Shown: positions 25,281 through 34,235 of the stretch, in pieces
How positions within the stretch are numbered: position 1 is the stretch's first letter
How the letters are laid out: every line of letters begins with the position of its first letter
NCBI RefSeq assembly: GCF_001426905.1
Contig: NZ_LMFQ01000020.1
Span: 186,001-250,000, forward strand
Direction of reading: 5' to 3'
Source: Caulobacter sp. Root1455
GTDB taxonomy: Bacteria; Pseudomonadota; Alphaproteobacteria; Caulobacterales; Caulobacteraceae
DNA length: 64,000 nt
Made by a program: the position numbers and the translations under genes
The notes under the pieces: model-generated
Told to the model about the DNA's origin: nothing
Seen by the model: only the letters and a program-made list of their open reading frames with translations
The model's database searches: none

Positions 25281-26456
25281 ATGACGACATCCAGGACTTG
25301 GCCCGTGTGGCTCGTCTGCCTGCTGGCGGCGATGATCGAGGGGTTCGACATCCAGTCGATGGGGGTGGCGGCGCCGCGCATGCTGCCGGCCCTGCACCTG
25401 ACGCCGGGCCAGGCCGGGTGGGCGTTCAGCGCCAGCCTGATCGGGCTGATGGTCGGGGCCAGCTTCGGCGGGGTGATCGCCGACCGGGTCGGGCGGCGGC
25501 CCGTGCTGACCGCCTCGGTGGCGGCGTTCGGGGTGTTCTCGCTGCTTACGGCCCTGGCGACCGGCTTCGCGCCGCTGCTGGCCGTGCGGTTCCTGACCGG
25601 CCTGGGCCTGGGCGGCGCCATGCCGATGCTGATCGCCCTGGCCTCGGAGCAGGCCAGCCCGGCCCGCAAGGCGACCATGGTGGCCCTGATCGCCGGCGGC
25701 ATGCCATTGGGCGGGGCGGTGGCCGGTCTGGTGGCCCGCACGCCGATGGCCCTGGACGACTGGCGGACCATCTTCCTGGTCGGCGGCCTGGTCCCCCTGG
25801 TCGTCGCGCCGCTGCTGTATCTGGTGCTGCCGGTCGGGCGGCCCGACCGCGCCGCCCACCAGAGCGGCGACGCGGCCCGCGCCCTGTTCGGAGCCGGGCG
25901 CTGGCCGGCCACGGCCTGCCTTTGGCTCAGCTACGCCCTGGTCGCCCTGACCCTGCACCTGCTGCTCAACTGGCTGCCGACCCTGCTGGTGGCGCGCGGC
26001 TTGCCGCCGGCTTCGGCTTTCCTGGTCTCGGCGCTGTTCAATCTGGGCGGGATGAGCGGCGGCCTGGCGTTCGGCCTGGTCGTCGACCGGTCGGGCGCGC
26101 GCTGGCCGCTGTTGGCCGGCTTCGCGGGGCTGGCCGTGGCGCTGGTGCTGCTGGCCGGCGCGAGCGGCGAGCCGGTGATCGCGGCCCTGGCCTTCGCCGC
26201 CGGCTTCCTGCTGATGGGCGGACAGTTCACGCTCTACGGCCTGACCCCGCCCTACTACCCGGCCACGGTGCGCTCCACCGGCGTGGGCGCGGCCGTGGCC
26301 GCCGGCCGCGTGGGCTCGATCCTCGGTCCCCTGGCCGCCGCCCAGCTGATCGGCGGCGGGGCCAGCGGCGCGGCGGTGGTCGGGGCCCTTGTCCCGGTGG
26401 TGATCGTGGCGGGCGCGGTGGCGGGACTGCTGACGGTGTTCCCAAAACCATCCTAG
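25281..26456 (+). CDS. MFS transporter, aromatic acid:H+ symporter type
   Basis: A 391-residue inner-membrane carrier with 12 expected membrane segments. The first helix carries IEGFDIQSMGVAAPRML, close to the DGFD signature of the aromatic acid:H+ symporter group (PcaK/MhpT). The loop 2-3 motif GVIADRVGRRPVL and a second half-motif GLVVDRSGARW are present. It probably imports an aromatic or dicarboxylic acid by proton symport. No aromatic degradation operon is adjacent, although a Rieske oxygenase lies 4 kb away. Confidence 0.82.
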   Translation: MTTSRTWPVWLVCLLAAMIEGFDIQSMGVAAPRMLPALHLTPGQAGWAFSASLIGLMVGASFGGVIADRVGRRPVLTASVAAFGVFSLLTALATGFAPLLAVRFLTGLGLGGAMPMLIALASEQASPARKATMVALIAGGMPLGGAVAGLVARTPMALDDWRTIFLVGGLVPLVVAPLLYLVLPVGRPDRAAHQSGDAARALFGAGRWPATACLWLSYALVALTLHLLLNWLPTLLVARGLPPASAFLVSALFNLGGMSGGLAFGLVVDRSGARWPLLAGFAGLAVALVLLAGASGEPVIAALAFAAGFLLMGGQFTLYGLTPPYYPATVRSTGVGAAVAAGRVGSILGPLAAAQLIGGGASGAAVVGALVPVVIVAGAVAGLLTVFPKPS

Positions 26457-26488
26457 GCCTTCCCCCCCCTTGTGGGGAGGGACAGGCG

Positions 26489-27763
26489 CTATTGCCCCTC
26501 GCTGATCTCCACCACTTCCTCGAACGTCCGCAGGCCCGGCCGTTGCGCGCAGACCAGCACGGCCATGTTCCCTGGCAGATGCTGGTTGGCCAGCATCTTC
26601 TCGTGGGCGGCGGGGATGTCTTCCCAGGGGAAAACTTCCGACAGACAGGGGTCGACGCGGCGGTCGATGACCAGCTGGTTGGCGGCGCTGGCCTGCATCA
26701 GGTTGGCGAAGTGGCTGCCCTGGACGCGCTTCTGGCGCATCCACAGGAAGCGGGCGTCCATGGTCAGGTTGAAGCCGCTGGTGCCGGCGCAGATGGCGAC
26801 CATGCCGCCGCGCTTGACCACGAACACCGAGACCGGGAAGGTCGCCTCGCCCGGGTGCTCGAACACCAGGTCGACGTCCTTGTTGCCGGTGACCTGCCAG
26901 ATGGCTTTGCCGAACTTGCGGCTTTCCTTCATGTAGTCGTTGAACTCGGGGCCGTTGACCTTGGGCAACTGGCCCCAGCAGTTGAACTCCTTGCGGTTCA
27001 GCACCGCCTTGGCGCCCATGCTCTTCACATAGTCGATCTTGTCGTCGTCGCTGACCACGCCGATGGCGTTGGCCCCGACCACGGCGGCCAGCTGCACGGC
27101 GAACACGCCCAGACCGCCCGAGGCGCCCCAGACCAGCACGTTCTGGCCGGGCTTCAGCTCATGCGGCTTGTGGCCGAACAGCATGCGGTAGGCGGTGGCC
27201 AGGGTCAGGGTGTAGCAGGCGGCCTCTTCCCAGGTCAGGTGCTTGGGGCGCATCATCAGCTGGCGCGACTGCACCCGGCAGAACTGGGCGAAGCTGCCGT
27301 CCGGGGTCTCGTAGCCCCAGATCCGCTGGCTGGCCGAGAACATTGGGTCGCCGCCGTTGCACTCTTCGTCGTCGCCGTCGTCCTGATTGCAGTGGATGAC
27401 GACCTCGTCGCCCAGCTTCCAGCGTTTGACCTTGGCGCCGACCTTCCAGACGATGCCCGAGGCGTCGGACCCGGCCACGTGATAGGGCTGCTTGTGGACG
27501 TCCAGCGTGCTGACCGGCTCGCCCAGGGCGGCCCAGACGCCGTTGTAGTTGACGCCGGCGGCCATCACGAGGACCAGAACCTCGTCCTCGCCGATCTCCC
27601 AGGTGGGCACGACCTCGACCTGCATGGCGACCGACGGCTTGCCGTGGCGCTCCTTGCGGATCGCCCAGGCGTACATGTTTTTCGGCACGTGGAAGGCCGG
27701 CGGGATCTCGCCGATCTCGTACAGGTCCTTCAACTCGGTCTTCTGCAGCGTGGCTGTGCTCAT
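26489..27763 (-). CDS. ccr: Crotonyl-CoA carboxylase/reductase
   Basis: A 424-residue member of the medium-chain dehydrogenase/reductase family that reduces crotonyl-CoA with NADPH and fixes CO2 to give (2S)-ethylmalonyl-CoA, the key step of the ethylmalonyl-CoA pathway for acetate assimilation. Typical segments are VNYNGVWAALG, HVAGSDASGIVWKVG, HCNQDDGDDEECNGGDPM, the NADPH loop VWGASGGLGVFAVQLA, and GSHFANLMQ near the C-terminus. The long acidic HCNQ..DPMFS insert separates Ccr from ordinary quinone reductases. Other pathway genes are not in the window. It converges on the MFS gene with 32 bases between stops. Confidence 0.92.
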   Translation of the reverse strand: MSTATLQKTELKDLYEIGEIPPAFHVPKNMYAWAIRKERHGKPSVAMQVEVVPTWEIGEDEVLVLVMAAGVNYNGVWAALGEPVSTLDVHKQPYHVAGSDASGIVWKVGAKVKRWKLGDEVVIHCNQDDGDDEECNGGDPMFSASQRIWGYETPDGSFAQFCRVQSRQLMMRPKHLTWEEAACYTLTLATAYRMLFGHKPHELKPGQNVLVWGASGGLGVFAVQLAAVVGANAIGVVSDDDKIDYVKSMGAKAVLNRKEFNCWGQLPKVNGPEFNDYMKESRKFGKAIWQVTGNKDVDLVFEHPGEATFPVSVFVVKRGGMVAICAGTSGFNLTMDARFLWMRQKRVQGSHFANLMQASAANQLVIDRRVDPCLSEVFPWEDIPAAHEKMLANQHLPGNMAVLVCAQRPGLRTFEEVVEISEGQ

Positions 27764-27958
27764 CTCACTCCCCGGGGTCTTCGGCGCTGCAACACAAACG
27801 CCGGATTGGCTCTCTGCGCTCCGTGGACCGTTCAGCGCGGGTCGAAACCCGGCGTCGATCCATCGTTTTGGGCTCCGCGGCGGAAATTCCGTCCCGAAGG
27901 CCGCCTAAGCTGTGACAAGTGTTTAACTCTGGCAAGGGGAAAGTTGTTGCATCGCAGC

Positions 27959-28789
27959 ATGGTTGCGCGTGAAACGACCGGTGTCGCGACGGTGGCGCCC
28001 GCCGTGGCTCAGCTTTCCATTCCCGCCGTCATCGGCCACGTTCGCGCGATGAGCGCGATGATCCACGTCAGCCGTCCCACCGGCTCGATCCTGCTGCTGG
28101 AGCTGGACGCCCCGCCGGCCAACGCCCTGGGCCTGCCCCTGAGGGCCGAACTGGCGCGGATCCTCGACGAGATCGCCGGCGACAGCGACACGCGCGCGGT
28201 GGTGCTGACCGGCCGGGGCGGGGTGTTCTGCGCCGGCGACGACCTGCGCGAGGCGCACGGCCGGCCGGCCGACAAGGCCCTGGCGGCGGTGGAGAACTTC
28301 AACCAGCTGATGGACTGGATCGAGGCCCTGCGCGTGCCGACCATCGCCGCCATCGACGGCTGGTGCTTCGGCGGCGGACTGGAGCTGGCCCTGGCCTGCG
28401 ACATCCGCCTGGCTAGCGACCGGGCGGTGTTCGCCGCCTCGGGGGTCAATATCGGGCTGATGGCCTCGGTCGTCCGCCTGCCCCGGCTGATCGGCGTGGC
28501 GCGGGCCAAGGCCCATCTGCTGACCGGCGCCCAGTTCGGCCCCGAGCGGGCCCTGGCCGACGGGATCGTCACGGCGGTCCACACGCCCGAGCGGCTCCTG
28601 CCGGAAGCCTTCCACCTGGCCGAATGGATCGCCTCGCGCGCGCCCCTGGCGGTGGAGGCCACCAAGCGGGTGGTCGACGGCCGGTCCCAGGTCGACAAGG
28701 AGCTGCCAGCCCTGGTGGCCAGCGCCGACCACCGCGAGGCGGTGGCGGCGTTCATGGCCAAGCGCACGACGCTGTTCAAGCGGGGGTAG
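27959..28789 (+). CDS. Enoyl-CoA hydratase/isomerase family protein
   Basis: A crotonase-fold enzyme divergent from ccr, so possibly part of short-chain acyl-CoA metabolism. Oxyanion-hole segments are GRGGVFCAGDDLREAHG and IDGWCFGGGLELALACDIRLAS; ASGVNIGLMASVVRLPRLIG follows as usual. Start choice is uncertain: ATG 27959 gives 276 residues; TTG 27947 has the best Shine-Dalgarno (AAGGGG seven bases before); the conserved fold begins only near ATG 28049/28058, giving the usual length of about 245. The first 30 residues of the long form have lower third-position GC, which slightly favours the shorter form. Confidence 0.8.
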   Translation: MVARETTGVATVAPAVAQLSIPAVIGHVRAMSAMIHVSRPTGSILLLELDAPPANALGLPLRAELARILDEIAGDSDTRAVVLTGRGGVFCAGDDLREAHGRPADKALAAVENFNQLMDWIEALRVPTIAAIDGWCFGGGLELALACDIRLASDRAVFAASGVNIGLMASVVRLPRLIGVARAKAHLLTGAQFGPERALADGIVTAVHTPERLLPEAFHLAEWIASRAPLAVEATKRVVDGRSQVDKELPALVASADHREAVAAFMAKRTTLFKRG

Positions 28790-28920
28790 GGCGGCCCCGC
28801 CGTATTTCCACCGGTCGGACCTCCGGATGTGATAGGGTCAATCCAAGGCGCTAGGACGCGCCGTCGACGAGTGCCGGTCCGCTTGGCGGGCCGTCTCGAC
28901 GCACCCCGGAAAGGGGTCGC

Positions 28921-28962
28921 ATGACCGTCAGTCGCCACGACCAGCGCCCTTCACGGACCTGA
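28921..28962 (+). CDS. Possible 13-residue leader peptide before the small-gene string
   Basis: An ATG at 28921 follows AAGGGG at four bases and opens a 13-codon frame (MTVSRHDQRPSRT). It lies in a 257-base stretch after the enoyl-CoA hydratase gene that contains several GC-rich hairpins (GGCGCTAGGACGCGCC; CCCCGGAAAGGGG just before the ATG). It could be a regulatory leader of the following genes or chance. Confidence 0.25.
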   Translation: MTVSRHDQRPSRT

Positions 28963-29046
28963 TATCGCCTTCCACCGCGCGCGTTGCGCCGGGCCGCCTG
29001 GCCCGAGCGCCTGATCGCGCGCGTCCTCCCCCTGAAGGAACGCCCC

Positions 29047-29154
29047 TTGTCCAAAGGCAATCGCGAAGTCCGCAAGCCCAAGACCGCCAAGCCCAAGGTG
29101 ATCGCCGCCGCCGCGCCGACCCTGCTGTCCCCGCTGTCCGTCAAGAAGAAATAG
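29047..29154 (+). CDS. Very small basic protein (35 residues)
   Basis: Starts at TTG with AAGGA seven bases upstream and reads MSKGNREVRKPKTAKPKV followed by an Ala/Pro-rich stretch and the end SVKKK. It is Lys-rich with no hydrophobic segment, so probably a cytoplasmic, perhaps RNA- or DNA-binding, peptide. It is the first of five closely packed same-strand genes. I cannot name a family with certainty. Confidence 0.6.
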   Translation: MSKGNREVRKPKTAKPKVIAAAAPTLLSPLSVKKK

Positions 29155-29158
29155 CCCC

Positions 29159-29284
29159 ATGAAGACCTATCCCGGCACCCGGCCTTCGGGCCCCAAGGGC
29201 CTGAACGATCCCCGCTCGACCGGCGGCCAGCCCTCGCGGCCCCGGCCGATCGATCCCGACGCCCTGCGCGGCACCAAGACCTAA
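29159..29284 (+). CDS. Very small Pro/Gly/Arg-rich protein (41 residues)
   Basis: ATG four bases after the preceding stop; reads MKTYPGTRPSGPKGLNDPRS and continues in the same composition to RGTKT. It is rich in Pro, Gly, Arg and Asp, without a hydrophobic core, and probably disordered. Its packing between two other small ORFs on the same strand is the main support for reality. Confidence 0.5.
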   Translation: MKTYPGTRPSGPKGLNDPRSTGGQPSRPRPIDPDALRGTKT

Positions 29285-29293
29285 GAGCGCGCC

Positions 29294-29626
29294 ATGAACG
29301 AGACCAAAGGCGCCAAGCTGGCCGATCGGCTGAAGACCGCCGCGCAGGCCAAGCAGGCGCTGCTCGCCAAGTTCAAGCCGAAGCCGGCGGTGGTCGACCC
29401 GCTGTTCGCCGAGCGTGGCGTCGAGGAAGCCGTCGAGCTGAAGGCCGTGCGCGCCGAACGCCAGGCGGTCAGGGCGGTCAAGAAGGAGGCGGCCACGGCG
29501 GCCGCCGCCGACGCGGCCGCCGTGGCCGGCCAGCGCGCCGAACGCAAACGCGCCAAGGTCCCGACCGAGGCCGAGGCCAAGGACAAGCGCGACGCCAAAT
29601 ACGCGGCCCGCAAGTCTCGCCGCTGA
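29294..29626 (+). CDS. Small, highly charged Ala/Lys/Arg-rich protein (DUF6481-like)
   Basis: A 110-residue, almost entirely helical, strongly charged protein (KGAKLADRLKTAAQAKQALL, later ADAAAVAGQRAERKRAKV, ending AARKSRR). Its composition and start resemble the DUF6481 family of alphaproteobacteria. No membrane segment and no signal peptide; nucleic-acid binding is an inference from charge alone. It overlaps the next gene by one base (TGATGG). Confidence 0.7.
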   Translation: MNETKGAKLADRLKTAAQAKQALLAKFKPKPAVVDPLFAERGVEEAVELKAVRAERQAVRAVKKEAATAAAADAAAVAGQRAERKRAKVPTEAEAKDKRDAKYAARKSRR

Positions 29627-29874
29627 TGGCCAAACGCGCGCCCGTTCCAGTCTCGCCGTTCGGGTCGCAGGACTACGAACTGCTGTGCGAGAACCTGGTC
29701 ACCCTGCGCGAGGCCCACATCCGCTCGCGCGACGCCCGGCCGATGCGGGTGGGCGACGTCTGCACGCTCAGCCAGGACGGCGAAGTCTACGAGCTGGTGG
29801 TCACCGACTTCACCGACCGCGGCGGCGACGGCTGGAGCGTTCGCTGCCGGGTCATCGACATGCACCATCGATGA
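29626..29874 (+). CDS. Small protein of unknown function (82 residues)
   Basis: Starts inside the preceding stop (TGATG), showing translational coupling. The N-terminus is basic; the C-terminal half reads as small beta strands (MRVGDVCTLSQDGEVYELVV, then GWSVRCRVIDMHHR) and could be an SH3-like barrel. I do not recognise the family. It overlaps the next gene by four bases (ATGA). Confidence 0.65.
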   Translation: MAKRAPVPVSPFGSQDYELLCENLVTLREAHIRSRDARPMRVGDVCTLSQDGEVYELVVTDFTDRGGDGWSVRCRVIDMHHR

Positions 29875-30188
29875 CCGCCTCGGCTGGACGACGACGGCGG
29901 CGGGCCTCGGGCGAGGGGGGCAGGCGGATCACGAGCGGTCGCGGGACCGGAGGTCTCGTGCGTTGGCAAGGCGTCCCGCGCCGGGCCGGCGGCGCGCGGC
30001 TGGGCCTATGGGCCGCGGTGGGCGTGGCCGCCCTGCTGCTGACCCTGGCCTTGATCGCCACCGGCACCGGCGGCGGGCTGCACTGGGGAAACCTGCTGCT
30101 GCTGGTTCCGGCCGGGGTGCTGCTGGCGGTGTTCGGAGCGGGTCTGGTCGCCATGCTTCGGCGGGCCGCGGCCTGGCTGGCGGGCTAG
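29871..30188 (+). CDS. Small membrane protein (105 residues)
   Basis: Begins with ATGA overlapping the previous stop. The first about 45 residues are very Arg/Gly-rich (GRRRRRASGEGGRR); two hydrophobic segments follow (about 49-68 and 78-97), so it is probably an inner-membrane hairpin with a basic cytoplasmic tail. It is last in the small-gene string. Family unknown. Confidence 0.6.
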   Translation: MTASAGRRRRRASGEGGRRITSGRGTGGLVRWQGVPRRAGGARLGLWAAVGVAALLLTLALIATGTGGGLHWGNLLLLVPAGVLLAVFGAGLVAMLRRAAAWLAG

Positions 30189-30501
30189 CGGCTTCCGGAT
30201 GGCTCGGCGAGCCTCCGCCGCACGTTCGGCGACACGCCCGAACCGCCATCGCGCCCGCCCGGACCATTGGCTCCGCGCGGACTCGCTCGTTGGGCGAATT
30301 GCACAGCTTATCGTCGATCATCGTCAGATTGTGGTTGCGGCGGTCATTTCCGATTTGCAACATGGGGTCGGTGGCTTCGGGGGTGTGTTTCAGTGCGTAT
30401 CGACAGAGTGCGTCGACGAGCCGTTTTCCAGGCGGCGATCGTCTTCGCCGTATGGCGCCCGTTCCCGCCCGTGAGCTGTTCGGCGAACCTGATCGCGCGT
30501 C
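30189..30501 (+). promoter_or_regulatory. Intergenic region before the type I secretion genes
   Basis: 313 bases without a supported gene. The middle (about 30295-30400) is less GC-rich than the surroundings, as expected for a promoter, but I see no confident -35/-10 pair or operator. Confidence 0.4.
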
Positions 30502-32661
30502 ATGGGGGCTGACGGCGACCTCTCCATGGGCTCGGCCAGCGAGCCGCCGATGGGCGCGCCGGCGCTCATCTGCTTCGCCGCCATGCTGGGCTTTCTTGGC
30601 AAGCCGGCCGATCCGGATCACCTCCGTCACGACCTGGGGCTGGGCTCCGAAGAGGCCTCGGCCGACGATCTGCTGAGGCTGGCCAAGCGCCTGCAGGTGC
30701 GCGCCAAGGCGGTTCAGGCCGCGCCGGCCCTGCTGCATCGCCAGCCGCTGCCGGCCATGGCCCGCGTGACCGGGGGCTGGCTGATCGTCCTGCAGGCCGC
30801 CGCCGACCGGGTGCTGGTGTTCGACCCCGGCGAGCAGCGCCCGCGCGCCCTGACGATCGAGCAGTTCGCCGCCGTCCACACCGGCCAGCTGTTGCTGATG
30901 ACCACCCGCGAGCATGTCGCCGGCGCGGCCCGCGCTTTCGACGTGACCTGGTTCATCCCGGCCCTGGTCAAGTACCGCCACCTGCTGCGCGACGTCCTCG
31001 TCGCCTCCCTGTTCCTGCAGGTCCTGGGCCTGATCACCCCGCTGTTCTTCCAGGTGGTGATCGACAAGGTGCTGGTCCACAAGGGACTGACCACGCTGGA
31101 GATCCTGGCCGTCGGCCTGCTGGTGGTGTCGCTGTTCGAGGTCGCCATGGGCGGCCTGCGCACCTACCTGTTCTCGCACACCACCAGCCGCGTCGACGCC
31201 GAGCTGGGCTCCAAGCTGTTCGCGCACCTGACCCAGCTGCCGATGGCCTATTTCCAGGCCCGCCGGGTGGGCGACTCCGTGGCCCGGGTGCGCGAGCTGG
31301 AGAATATCCGCGAGTTCCTGACCTCTTCGGCCCTGACCGCGGTGCTCGACCTGCTGTTCGCCGGGATCTTCCTGGCGGTGATGTGGCTCTATAGTCCCTG
31401 GCTGCTGCTGATCGTGCTGATCACCCTGCCGCTGTACGCCCTGGTGGTGCTGCTGGTCGGGCCGGCCTTGCGCCGCAAGCTCGACGAGAAGTTCGCCCGC
31501 GGGGCCGAGAACCAGTCGTTCCTGGTCGAGGCGGTGACGGGCGTCGAAACCCTCAAGGCCCTGGCCGTCGAGCCGCAGATGCAGGGGCGCTGGGAGCGCC
31601 AGCTGGCGGGCTACATCAAGGCCAGTTTCGACGCCCGGATGCTGGCTAACTGGGGCTCGCAGGCCATCCAGCTGATCAACAAGCTGGGCGGGGTGGCGCT
31701 GCTGTTCTTCGGGGCCCGCCTGGTGGTCGGCGACAAGCTGACGGTCGGCGAACTGGTGGCCTTCAACATGCTGGCCGGCCAGGTCGCCGGCCCCGTCCTG
31801 CGCCTGGCTCAGCTGGCCCAGGATTTCCAGCAGGCCCAGATCTCGGTGGCCCGGCTGGGCGACATCCTCAACAGCCCGACCGAACCGTCGTCCTCGCCAT
31901 CGCGCTCGGCCCTGCCCGACATCGTCGGCCGCATCGCCCTGGAGAAGGTCGGCTTCCGCTACAAGATCGACGGCCCGGAAGTCCTGTCCGAGATCGACCT
32001 GGTGGTCGAGCCGGGCGAGGTGCTGGGCGTCGTGGGCCCGTCCGGCTCGGGCAAGTCGACCCTGACCAAGCTGATCCAGCGCCTGCACGTGCCCGAGCGC
32101 GGACGCGTGCTGGTCGACGGCGTCGACCTGGCCGTGGTCGATCCGGCCTGGCTGCGGCGCCAGGTCGGGGTGGTGCTGCAGGAGAACATCCTGTTCAACC
32201 GCACGGTCCGTGAGAACATCGCCCTGACCGATCCGGCCATGCCGATGGAGACCGTGGTCGCCGCCGCCAAGATGGCCGGAGCGCACGAGTTCATCCTGGA
32301 GCTGCCCGAGGCCTACGACACCCAGATCGACGAACGCGGCGGCAACCTGTCGGGCGGCCAGCGCCAGCGGCTGGCCATCGCCCGCGCCCTGGCCGGGCGG
32401 CCCAAGGTGCTGATCTTCGACGAGGCCACCTCGGCCCTCGACGCCGAGAGCGAAGAGATCATCCAGAACAATCTGAAGGCCATGACCGCCGGCCGCACGG
32501 TGATCATCATCGCCCACCGATTGTCGGCCGTCCGCCAGGCCGACCGGATCATCACCATCGAACGCGGCCGGATCACCGAGCAGGGCACGCACGCGACCCT
32601 GATGCGCCAGGGCGGCCGCTACGCCCAGCTCTACGCCAAGCAGATGGGAGTGCGGGCATGA
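30502..32661 (+). CDS. HlyB-like type I secretion ABC exporter with degenerate C39 domain
   Basis: A 719-residue exporter. Residues about 20-135 form a C39-like domain that lacks the catalytic residues: the position of the peptidase Cys reads PALICFAAMLG and the His segment reads GGWLIVL with no His. It should therefore bind, not cleave, an unfolded substrate, as in HlyB. A six-helix membrane domain spans about 150-440. The nucleotide-binding domain has Walker A GPSGSGKST, signature LSGGQRQR, Walker B VLIFDEATSALD and the H-loop IAHRL. It overlaps hlyD by four bases. The substrate gene is not evident nearby. Confidence 0.9.
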   Translation: MGADGDLSMGSASEPPMGAPALICFAAMLGFLGKPADPDHLRHDLGLGSEEASADDLLRLAKRLQVRAKAVQAAPALLHRQPLPAMARVTGGWLIVLQAAADRVLVFDPGEQRPRALTIEQFAAVHTGQLLLMTTREHVAGAARAFDVTWFIPALVKYRHLLRDVLVASLFLQVLGLITPLFFQVVIDKVLVHKGLTTLEILAVGLLVVSLFEVAMGGLRTYLFSHTTSRVDAELGSKLFAHLTQLPMAYFQARRVGDSVARVRELENIREFLTSSALTAVLDLLFAGIFLAVMWLYSPWLLLIVLITLPLYALVVLLVGPALRRKLDEKFARGAENQSFLVEAVTGVETLKALAVEPQMQGRWERQLAGYIKASFDARMLANWGSQAIQLINKLGGVALLFFGARLVVGDKLTVGELVAFNMLAGQVAGPVLRLAQLAQDFQQAQISVARLGDILNSPTEPSSSPSRSALPDIVGRIALEKVGFRYKIDGPEVLSEIDLVVEPGEVLGVVGPSGSGKSTLTKLIQRLHVPERGRVLVDGVDLAVVDPAWLRRQVGVVLQENILFNRTVRENIALTDPAMPMETVVAAAKMAGAHEFILELPEAYDTQIDERGGNLSGGQRQRLAIARALAGRPKVLIFDEATSALDAESEEIIQNNLKAMTAGRTVIIIAHRLSAVRQADRIITIERGRITEQGTHATLMRQGGRYAQLYAKQMGVRA

Positions 32662-34079
32662 TCGCCACCGCCTTGCGCGACTTGGGGCGCGACTGGGGTC
32701 GCCACTGGGACGTTCTCGTCGAGAGCTGGCGCTTGCAGCGGGCGGCCGAGCGCGATCGCACGCCGCGCGACGAGACCGCCTTCCTGCCCGCCGCCCTGGA
32801 AGTGCTGGAGACCCCGCCCAACCCGCTGGGCCGCGCCGTTCTCTGGGCCATTCTGGGCTTCATCGTCCTGGCCCTGGCCTGGTCGATCCTCGGCAAGGTC
32901 GACATGGTCGCCGCCGCGCCGGGCAAGATCATCCCGCGCGGCAACGTCAAGCTGATCCAGGCCGCCGACTACGGCGTGGTGCGGGCCCTGCACGTGGTCG
33001 AGGGGCAGACGGTGCGGGCCGGCCAGCCCCTGGTCGATCTCGATCCCACCGCCACCGCGGCCGACGTCGCCCAGGCCCGCCAGGCCCTGCTCAGCGCCGA
33101 CATCGACGCGGCCCGCGCCACCGCCCTGGTCGACTACGCCGGCGGTCGCGGCGCGGCGTTCCGCGCTCCCCAGGGCGCCGACCGCGCCTCGGTGGCCACC
33201 CAGCGCGCCTTCGTCGAGGCCAAGCGCCGCGAACAGGCCGCCACCCTGGCCGGGCTGAAGCAGGACCGCCTCCAGCGCCAGGGCGAGCTGGGCATGATCG
33301 AGAACGAGATCGTCAAGCTCAGCCAGCAGATCCCCCTGGCCGAGGAGCGGCTCAAGGGCATGCGCGAACTGGTCGTCAAGGGCTACGCGCCGCGCATGAA
33401 GGTCTCGGAGCTGGAGCAGCAGGTGGTCGGCATGCGCCAGGACCTGGCCATCCGCCGCGACGAGCGCCTGAAGGCCGAGGCCGCCGTGGCCGGGGTCGAC
33501 CAGCAGATCGCCAAGGCTCAGGGCGAGTTCTCGCGCGAGGTGCTGGACGCCCTGACCGAAGCCCAGGCCAACCAGCGCCTGCGCGGCGAGGAGCTGTCCA
33601 AGGCCAGCGACAAGGCCGGGCTCACCGTCCTGACCGCCCCCATGGACGGCGTGATCCAGCAGATGCAGGTCCACACCCTGGGCGGCGTGGTCAAGCCGGC
33701 CGACCCCCTGATGGTGCTGGTGCCGCGCGGCGGCGAGCTGATCATCGAGGCCCGCGTCCAGAACCGCGACGCCGGCTTCGTCCACGAGGGCCAGCCCGTC
33801 GAGATCAAGCTCGAGGCCTATCCGTTCACCCGCTACGGCGTGGTCCACGGGGTGATCGAACATATCAGCCGCGACGCGGTCGAGGACGAGAAGGAGGGGC
33901 TTGTCTTTCCCGCGATGGTGAAGTTGACCCAGCCCTGGATACTCGTGGATGGGCGCCGGCTCGCCTTGGCGCCGGGCCTGTCGGCCACGGTCGAAATCAA
34001 GACAGGCGAGCGCCGGATCATCGGGTTCCTGCTGTCGCCCCTGGCGCGTCGGGTCAAGGAGGCGGGCAGGGAGCGGTAG
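32658..34079 (+). CDS. HlyD-family membrane fusion protein of the type I secretion system
   Basis: A 473-residue adaptor linking the ABC exporter with an outer-membrane TolC-type channel. A short cytoplasmic N-terminus with amphipathic helix (about 1-60) is followed by one membrane segment (about 60-80), a lipoyl half-motif (GVVRALHVVEGQTVRAGQPLV), a long coiled coil (about 175-320), the second lipoyl half (LTAPMDGVIQQMQVHTLGGVV) and a beta-barrel domain. The cytoplasmic N-terminal part is typical of HlyD proteins that recruit RTX-like substrates. No TolC gene is in the window. Confidence 0.9.
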   Translation: MIATALRDLGRDWGRHWDVLVESWRLQRAAERDRTPRDETAFLPAALEVLETPPNPLGRAVLWAILGFIVLALAWSILGKVDMVAAAPGKIIPRGNVKLIQAADYGVVRALHVVEGQTVRAGQPLVDLDPTATAADVAQARQALLSADIDAARATALVDYAGGRGAAFRAPQGADRASVATQRAFVEAKRREQAATLAGLKQDRLQRQGELGMIENEIVKLSQQIPLAEERLKGMRELVVKGYAPRMKVSELEQQVVGMRQDLAIRRDERLKAEAAVAGVDQQIAKAQGEFSREVLDALTEAQANQRLRGEELSKASDKAGLTVLTAPMDGVIQQMQVHTLGGVVKPADPLMVLVPRGGELIIEARVQNRDAGFVHEGQPVEIKLEAYPFTRYGVVHGVIEHISRDAVEDEKEGLVFPAMVKLTQPWILVDGRRLALAPGLSATVEIKTGERRIIGFLLSPLARRVKEAGRER

Positions 34080-34235
34080 GGGCGGGCTCCGCGCTGGCCC
34101 CCCGCGGCGCGGTTCGGGGGCGTCCCTGGAGGTTGAGAACGAGCACTTGTCCGTGAAGGTCGTCTTTGACGCCCACGCTTATGACCCTGCTGACTAAATT
34201 TTCCACGCTGCTGGACAGCCATAAGGGAGATCGAC

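Noticed and set aside
26457-26488. Hairpin between the convergent MFS and ccr genes
   Set aside because: The C-run and G-run could pair, but the arms are unequal low-complexity runs and there is no T-tract; too weak to list as a terminator.
25298-27946. A plus-strand frame joining the MFS gene region to the enoyl-CoA hydratase gene as one 1163-codon protein
   Set aside because: Up to about 27.9 kb it is out of frame with the MFS gene and antisense to ccr; only the last part, from 27959, encodes a real enzyme. It is not a fusion.
30502-32661. Bacteriocin exporter with a working leader peptidase
   Set aside because: The N-terminal C39-like domain lacks the catalytic Cys and His positions, so it should not cut a double-glycine leader; HlyB-type binding is more likely.
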